NCBI GenBank assembly: GCA_025766275.1
Contig: JAFKAC010000010.1
Coordinates: 496,001 to 560,000, forward strand
Origin: Lactarius indigo
Taxonomy: Eukaryota > Basidiomycota > Agaricomycetes > Russulales > Russulaceae
Reading direction: 5' to 3'
Length of the DNA: 64,000 bases
Shown: piece by piece, positions 58,294-64,000 of the stretch
Position numbering within the stretch: the stretch's first letter is position 1
How the letters are laid out: every line of letters begins with the position of its first letter
Made by a program: the position numbers and the translations under genes
The notes under the pieces: generated by a model
The model's database searches: none
What the model saw: the letters and a program-made list of their open reading frames with translations, nothing else
What the model was told of the DNA's origin: nothing

Positions 58294-59100
58294 ATGCCCA
58301 TCCTCTGCTCATTCGACACAGTGACTCAGGGGACCGAAACCACATTGGGTTTCCCTCGTCCATTCGTCGCCCGCCCCCGCCTACCCCATGGCATCCGTCA
58401 CCTAGATATGGACAAAGACCGTCCTATCCGAGTCAAGTCAGTAATCCCGGTCTTCACAAAGGATTGGATCAGCTGCCACTTCAGCACCTGGGAAGGTTCC
58501 ACACTCCACAGAGGCATCGACGATGTGTTTGCCCTTGCACCCAGTGATCTAGATTTCCTCACCGGTGAACACTTGCGCTGGCCCTGGAAGGACCCCCATG
58601 CTCCCGCCTCCGTTCGCATTAACTTTGAGCGTCCGTTCGTCACGCCTCCCAAGGTCGTCGTCTTCTTCAACCACCTTTCATTAAACCACCATCACAACTG
58701 GCGTATCGTCACTACTGCTACTGACATCGACGTCAACGGATTCACGCTCAATATCGAGACTTGGTCGGACACTATCCTCTATGGCGCGAAGACATGTTGG
58801 ATTGCCTATCCAGAGGATCGCGAACACATCTTTAGCACATCTGTCAGTACGCTGGATGTTCGTCCCGCGAAAAAACAACAACATGAACACAGTAAAGAAA
58901 TTTTGTTTAATTCGGTCGAATTCTTCAAGAAACCCTCTGTCTTTGTTGCCTTGAATTATCTCGACATTGACTGCAAGGCCAATCTTCGCGTCAACGCTTA
59001 CGTCGACGGCGTCTCCACGACACGTTTGGTCTGGCACATCGATTCCTGGAGCGATACCGTCCTTTATGCTGCTGGTGCAACCATCATCGCATTCAACTAG
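58294..59100 (+). CDS. H-type lectin domain protein, intact
   Basis: A single-exon gene of 268 residues containing three repeats of the H-type lectin domain, about 18-83, 108-173 and 204-268. Each repeat has the pattern of an FERPF-like start, PPKVVVFFN-like strand, an ETWSDT or DSWSDT core (157-160, 252-255; weaker TWEGS in the first repeat) and a closing WIAYP/IIAFN strand. H-type lectins bind N-acetylgalactosamine-type sugars through such beta-sandwiches and usually form trimers or larger. In mushrooms, cytoplasmic lectins without signal peptide, as here, often serve storage or defence against grazers; that role is an inference. It has no introns, unlike nearly all other genes in the window. 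Neighbouring units carry a broken and a partial copy. Confidence 0.85.
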   Translation: MPILCSFDTVTQGTETTLGFPRPFVARPRLPHGIRHLDMDKDRPIRVKSVIPVFTKDWISCHFSTWEGSTLHRGIDDVFALAPSDLDFLTGEHLRWPWKDPHAPASVRINFERPFVTPPKVVVFFNHLSLNHHHNWRIVTTATDIDVNGFTLNIETWSDTILYGAKTCWIAYPEDREHIFSTSVSTLDVRPAKKQQHEHSKEILFNSVEFFKKPSVFVALNYLDIDCKANLRVNAYVDGVSTTRLVWHIDSWSDTVLYAAGATIIAFN

Positions 59101-59659
59101 CCGTTGGCTCTATTAGCTAAAGCCCTTCCGCATTGCGAAGATGATATTCGGACTTTTCACACTCGTTTAGCATTATGATGTCAGTGCATGTCAGTGCATC
59201 TCCAGTGGTACCTGTGCAGATTGCCAATGTCTCACTGATTCTGTACCACTATCCTCGTCGTTCTACTCTTGCATCCGAGTTGGTGTTGACCAGGTACCTT
59301 CATGGTAAATGTTGTTTTAGCTTGTTTAGCTTGTTGTTTAGCGTGCAAAATTGTAACATGCCGTAACGAATATCCCAAGACATTTTTCCGATTGGATCCG
59401 AGTCTCAGATTCCTGGTTATGTTCATACTGTGCTCACTTTGCCTCTGCCACTCGCTGTGATTGGAATACCTTTCGGTGATGTATTTCGCCCGTGTACCAC
59501 TGAGCGGGCACACTGGCCACAGCGGTTCATGCTAAAACCGTTACAGAATGTGTCCTGTATCAGCAAGCTATAGACCAGCAGTAAAAAATTACGTTTGCAC
59601 CGGGGTGGGGGGTTAATAGGTTATCGGTAAATTTTCCCTATCCTATTTATAATTATCCA
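59101..59659. other. Spacer after lectin 1
   Basis: About 560 bases with no gene; includes AT-rich repeats of TTGTTTAGC near 59315-59340. The next repeat unit starts at its right end. Confidence 0.5.
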
Positions 59660-61982
59660 ATGATGTGATGACGATGATGACGATGGATGGTGCAAAGAGA
59701 AGGAGATGAATGGCCACTTACGAGGACGTGCCAGTGTATTGTATGTATGTGAAAGCCCAAGCATCAGATTAAGGCGCGCTGCACGTAGTCAAATCGCATA
59801 GACACACGCCGTTAGTTTCCTTATCTTTTCGTGCCCTACTCTCCCGCCGTTCGCATGTAAACTACCGTTCGACTGGCCTTAACTCGGACGATAGACCTCC
59901 GAAGAGCGACCGATCTGCCAGTATTTGGCACACCGGGGCATACGGGTAACGGCGCATCTTGTCATCGGTTTACTTGGAAAAGGGACTAGGAGCAATGGCA
60001 AGTTTAAGCCCCGTCTCCTCGTCCATCTGCGAGAAGAAGCACCGCAGATAAGAGGGGGTGCCACTACTCTCCGCAGAAGCAGGGGATATGGTTCATTCGC
60101 AGTGCTCAAACTGAGCACCGGGATCTTTGCGCCTCCGTATAATCGACAATCAGGGAGGTGGAGAGAGAAAGGTGGAAATATGCAAGCGATTATAGCCTAA
60201 ATTGTGCAGGAGGATGGTTGGTAGCACATGCAACACCACGACTCTGCCAGAGCGCCGTGAATGACCCTCGATAGAACGAAGGCACCAACCCACATAAAAA
60301 GGCGAAGAACCGAACATCTCTACACGAGTTGTCAGAAGAACACACCTCGGGAGTGAGTCCGAGATTCGGACCGTAGGACCCCAAGGGCTGGTGCTTTAAG
60401 GTTGGTCCTTAATCAGTCAAGAAGTTTGAAAAGAGAAAATGACGTGAGGGAATGAGGCCTCCGACGAGTCGGCGGCGTAGCTTGTCGTAGTGTATCTGAC
60501 CGGACCATGCGCTCGTTCGGTGGGTCGGCAGGCCTGGTCAGCGGTACAAGCACGGAGTTAGAAACATGCTTGAGCAACGCAATGAAGGTGCGCAGGCCGC
60601 GGTCGAGAAGCACGGCGGGTATCTAGCTGGAGGCCGTGCCATATGTATGACAAGTGTTCTTTGTAGCCGCTCCGGGGTTCCTAGAATCCGAACCCTCTGA
60701 ACCCCATCAGGTGTGCAGGATTCCGAGGAAAGCGAAGAACTGAAGTTGGGTAGGAAAACCCAATCATGGACTCGAGCCTAAAGAGCCATCTGCCTCCACG
60801 CCGGCGGGACAGAGATGCGAGAGCGACACTGTCACGGTCCAATAATAGAGCACTCGGAGCAAGCAAAGATATCGATATCTCAGTGAAGCGCGAGGTTAGA
60901 AGAAGCAGTGCGCAAAATCCGATCGAAGGAAGGAAAGAAGAAAAAAAAACACCGACTCGGAGGGCTGCCAGTGTGACTGTGCTGGAACACGTCCAATCGC
61001 ACGTTGTCACGGCAGTAAGGCCTATTAAAGTGTGAGAAGGCGCGACTTGTAGACATACGACCAGTGTAGTACGGAGTAGCATGTCCACAGATGCTTGTCG
61101 TGGCAATATATTACTGTAGTTATTTTTTTCAAGTTTGGTATGTATCGTAAGTAACGTAAAAAGGATAAGTGCCATTCTCATCTGTGAAACGCGAGAGGGC
61201 AACAGTAGTTCTTCCTGCCTCGCTTTCGACCGGCCCCCAACTGCACCTCATATAGGCCTCATAGTTTGTACTCATGCCTGACCTCTACTCATTCAACACA
61301 GTGACACATAGCGCTGAAACCACATTGGGCTTCCATCGTCCATTCGTCGCCCGCCCCCGCCTACTCCATGGCATCCGTTACCTAGATATGGAGACAGACC
61401 GTCCTATCCTCGTTAAGTCATTGATCCCGGTCTTCACAAAGGATTGGATGAACTACCGTTTCGTCACATGGGAAGGTTCCATCCTCCACGGAGGCATCGA
61501 CGATGTGTTCGCCCTTGCACCAAGTGATCTAGATTTCCTCACTGGTGAACACATGCGCTACCTTTGGGAAGACCCCCATGCTCCCGCCTCCGTTCGCATC
61601 TACTTTGAGCGCCCTTTCGTCACTCCTCCCAAGGTCGTCGTCTTCTTCAACCACCTCGAATTTGACAGGAACCGCAACTGGCATGTCGTCACCACTGTTA
61701 GTGACATTGACGTGAACGGATTCACGCTCAATATCGAGACTTGGTCAGACACCATCCTCCACTGCGCGCGAACTTGTTGGATCGCCTATCCAGAGGATCG
61801 CCAGCACATCTTCAGTACATCTGTCAGTACGCTGGATGTTCGTCCCGTGAACACACAACAACATGAACACAGTAAAGAAATTTTGTTTAATTCGGTCGAA
61901 TTCCCTAAGAAACCCTCTGTTTTTTTGCCCTGAATTATCTCGACATTGATTGCAGATCCAATCTCCGCATCCGGGCTTTCAT
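59660..61982. repeat. Lectin array, unit 2 (divergent)
   Basis: A more diverged copy of the unit, including the region aligned to 56290-57650 (for example the GTGCGCAGGCCGCGGTCGAG phrase near 60587 against 57318). It is shorter upstream of its lectin gene than unit 1 and ends abruptly inside the lectin at the junction with unit 3. Confidence 0.7.
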
Positions 61983-61984
61983 CG
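61274..61984 (+). pseudogene. H-type lectin pseudogene, truncated
   Basis: Reads 219 residues parallel to lectin 1 through repeats 1 and 2 and the start of repeat 3. A one-base deletion in a T run near 61921 shifts the frame, giving a TGA at 61931-61933. Lectin similarity continues for about 50 bases in the shifted frame and then ends at about 61983, where unit 3 upstream sequence begins. The last repeat is therefore lost both by frameshift and by recombination. Some internal substitutions relative to lectin 1 (such as RYLWED for RWPWKD) are shared with lectin 3. A shortened protein with two intact domains could still be made. Confidence 0.8.
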
Positions 61985-64000
61985 ATCATCCCTGGAGACA
62001 AACCTTGGTGTTTCGATCCTGTCTTCTCTTCTATCTGCGAGAAGAAGCACCACAAATTGCGGGCGCAAAAGGGTGCCACAACTAGTCGTAGAGGCAGGGG
62101 ATGGGGATCGATGCGTAGTGCCCAAACTGAGTACCGGCACCTGAGCACCTCCGCATGACCCACAACCAGACTCAGACATGGAGAAGGGTGGCAATATGCG
62201 CGTGATTCTAGGTAATATAGGAGGGTGCTTCGTGGTTCCGTGGCTCCGTGGCGTGACATATGCGGCACTGCGACCCCGCGATTCTGCCGTGAATGACCTT
62301 CAATAGAACGATACACCAACCCACCGAGAAGGCAGAGAAGCAGGAAAAGAATCGAACATCTCTACACGAGTTGCCAGAAAAACTCGGGAGTGAGTCCGAG
62401 ATCATTACAGTCCAGAGGGCCCGCGCTCTACGGTTGGTCCTTAATCAGTCAAAAGGGTTAAAAAGAGAAATGGAAGGAAGGGAATGAGACCTCGGCAGCA
62501 TAGCGTGTGTAGTGTATCTGACAGGACCATGCGCTCGTTCGGTGGGTCGGCAAGCCTAGTCAGTGAGACAAGCACGGAGTTAGAAACGTGCTTGGGCAGC
62601 ACAACGAAGGTGCGCAGGCCGCGGTCGAGAAGCACGGCAGGTATCTAGCTAGAGGCCATGCCATATATATGACCAGTGTTCTTCGTAGCCGCTCCGGGAT
62701 TCCTAGGACCCGAACCCCCCGCGCCCCACCGGGTGTGCAGGAGTTCCGAGGAAAGCGAAGAGCTGCGGGTATGTAGAAGAACCCGACCACGGACTCAAAC
62801 CTAAAGAGCCTTCTGCCGCCGCGCCAGCGGGACAGAGATAAGAGCGACGTCGTCGCGATAAGGCACTCGAAGCAAAGCAAAGATATTCAAGTTGATACCG
62901 ATACCTCACGCGGCAAAATCCGAGCGAAGGAAGGAAAAGCCAGTGAAACTACACGGGAACTCGTTTTGTCGTATGCTGTCATAGCAAGGTGACGCTCAGG
63001 TAAAGCTGATCACGAGATGCTTGACGAGAAGCCGTATCGGAGTGTGCCGGGAAAACGCGACTCAGGGTACTTACTTAGTGGTAGACACACAGTACATATC
63101 CTATTGACCTCAACCTTTTGGACTTGAAGCCACCGAAGGTCTCGTTGTGATAGCGGCCGCCTGACCGCTTGTCGGATTCGACCAGAGCTGCCGATATAGT
63201 GCCATGACTAGGCTAATCGATGAACGATGCAACGCCTCGAGGCCTACGCAGCCTTCATCCTTACCTTATCGTCCCGTCCTTGGTAGCTAATCCTACAGCA
63301 CCCTTTACCATGAATATTAGGTAAAGGATTTTTATTTTTTGATCACTGCGGAGCCCATAATCGTTACTATTACACCTTATCCTGAGCCCGCCGCCAGAGT
63401 CGTCTCATGGTGTCATGGTCACAGATACCTGTAAGGTATACATATTTTTTAAAAATAAGTTGATGCCTTCATTGACTGTAAAGACCTGAAAAGGTAACAT
63501 CGGTGACAGGATAAATAGACAGGTATGAAACGTAGAAAACCATAGAGAGAACTAATCCTCCCTGCCACACCTTCAACCCATGCCCACCCTCTGCTCATTC
63601 GACACACGGACACAGGGGACCGAAACCACGTTGGGTTTCCCTCGTCCATTCGTCGCCCGCCCCCGCCTACCCCATGGCATCCGTCACCTAGACATGGACA
63701 AAGACTGTCCTATCCAAGTCAAGTCAGTAATCCCGGTCTTCACAAAGGATTGGATCAGCTGCCACTTCAGCACCTGGGAAGGTTCCACGCTCCACAGAGG
63801 CATCGACGATGTGTTCGCCCTCGCACCCAGTGATCTAGATTTCCTCACTGGTGAACACATGCGCTACCTTTGGGAAGACCCCAATGCTCCCGCCTCCGTT
63901 CGCATTAACTTTGAGCGTCCGTTCGTCACTCCTCCCAAGGTCGTCGTCTTCTTCAACCGCCTTTCATTAAACCGCCATCACAACTGGCGTATCGTCACTA
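61983..64000. repeat. Lectin array, unit 3 (extends beyond window)
   Basis: Starts with GATCATCCCTGGAGACAAAC, the same as 56687, and stays nearly identical to unit 1 across the whole non-coding upstream region and into the lectin gene. It continues past the right edge. Confidence 0.85.
63580..64000 (+). CDS. H-type lectin domain protein, 3' part outside the window
   Basis: An open frame from ATG at 63580 to the window end, 140 codons, matching lectin 1 from the first residue. Repeat 1 and the start of repeat 2 are visible. Residues 1-90 follow lectin 1 (for example STWEGSTLHRGIDDVFALA), whereas the GEHMRYLWEDP segment follows lectin 2, after which it returns to lectin 1 (SLN-HHNWRIVT). That pattern suggests gene conversion. 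No stop or frameshift within the visible part. Confidence 0.75.
   Translation, partial: MPTLCSFDTRTQGTETTLGFPRPFVARPRLPHGIRHLDMDKDCPIQVKSVIPVFTKDWISCHFSTWEGSTLHRGIDDVFALAPSDLDFLTGEHMRYLWEDPNAPASVRINFERPFVTPPKVVVFFNRLSLNRHHNWRIVT

Larger units (their letters stand above)
56290..59100. repeat. Lectin array, unit 1
   Basis: Repeat unit comprising about 2 kb of upstream non-coding sequence and the intact lectin gene at 58294. The segment from about 56687 onward is nearly identical to 61983-64000 (5.3 kb spacing). From 56290 it is also related, with more changes, to 59660 onward. The unit ends near the lectin stop codon. Confidence 0.8.

Overview
The window looks like nuclear DNA of a mushroom-forming basidiomycete (Agaricomycetes). 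Most genes are interrupted by many introns of about 45-75 bases with GTNNGT donors. The gene families fit as well: basidiomycete F-box proteins, a DUF6535 protein, a methanol/alcohol-oxidase-type GMC enzyme, a fungal OPT transporter and H-type lectins. I found no tRNA, rRNA or CRISPR array and no recognisable complete transposon. Exon coordinates given in the entries were traced by hand from splice signals, reading phase and family alignment from memory. They are models, not transcript evidence.

Layout. 1-2.7 kb: an F-box gene (minus) with a decayed paralogue at the left edge. 6.3-7.7 kb: farnesyl diphosphate synthase copy 1 (minus). 10.3-11.0 kb: a small secreted-signal, single-pass membrane protein (plus). 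11.4-15.8 kb: a 20-exon type IIC (Na,K-ATPase-like) P-type ATPase (minus). 20.1-30.4 kb: a duplicated block, each copy holding a decaying TRM112-like gene (minus) diverging from an intact six-hairpin glycosidase gene (plus). 31.1-36 kb: exosome subunit RRP45 (minus) diverging from an FCP1-like HAD protein (plus), then an F-box gene (minus). 37.5-42.6 kb: a PfkB sugar kinase, a DUF6535 pseudogene and a duplicated tail of the kinase gene. 43.5-44.0 kb: a C2-domain pseudogene. 45.1-46.5 kb: farnesyl diphosphate synthase copy 2 (plus). 47.2-50.0 kb: a 15-exon GMC alcohol oxidase (plus). 51.3-54.1 kb: an 11-exon oligopeptide transporter (minus). 56.3-64 kb: a tandem array of H-type lectin genes (one intact, one broken, one running off the window).

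How it fits together. Housekeeping functions (isoprenoid synthesis, RNA exosome, ion and peptide transport) are interleaved with accessory, fast-evolving families (lectins, glycosidases, F-box, DUF6535). The recurring theme is local duplication followed by decay: seven families in 64 kb occur as an intact copy plus a second copy that is intact, chimeric or broken. The most notable items are the two farnesyl diphosphate synthase genes with identical exon lengths in opposite orientation, the lectin array with a chimeric breakpoint, and the junction that fused a kinase gene tail onto a DUF6535 pseudogene. I saw no single coherent new system. The array and the paired duplications are the best candidates for further work.
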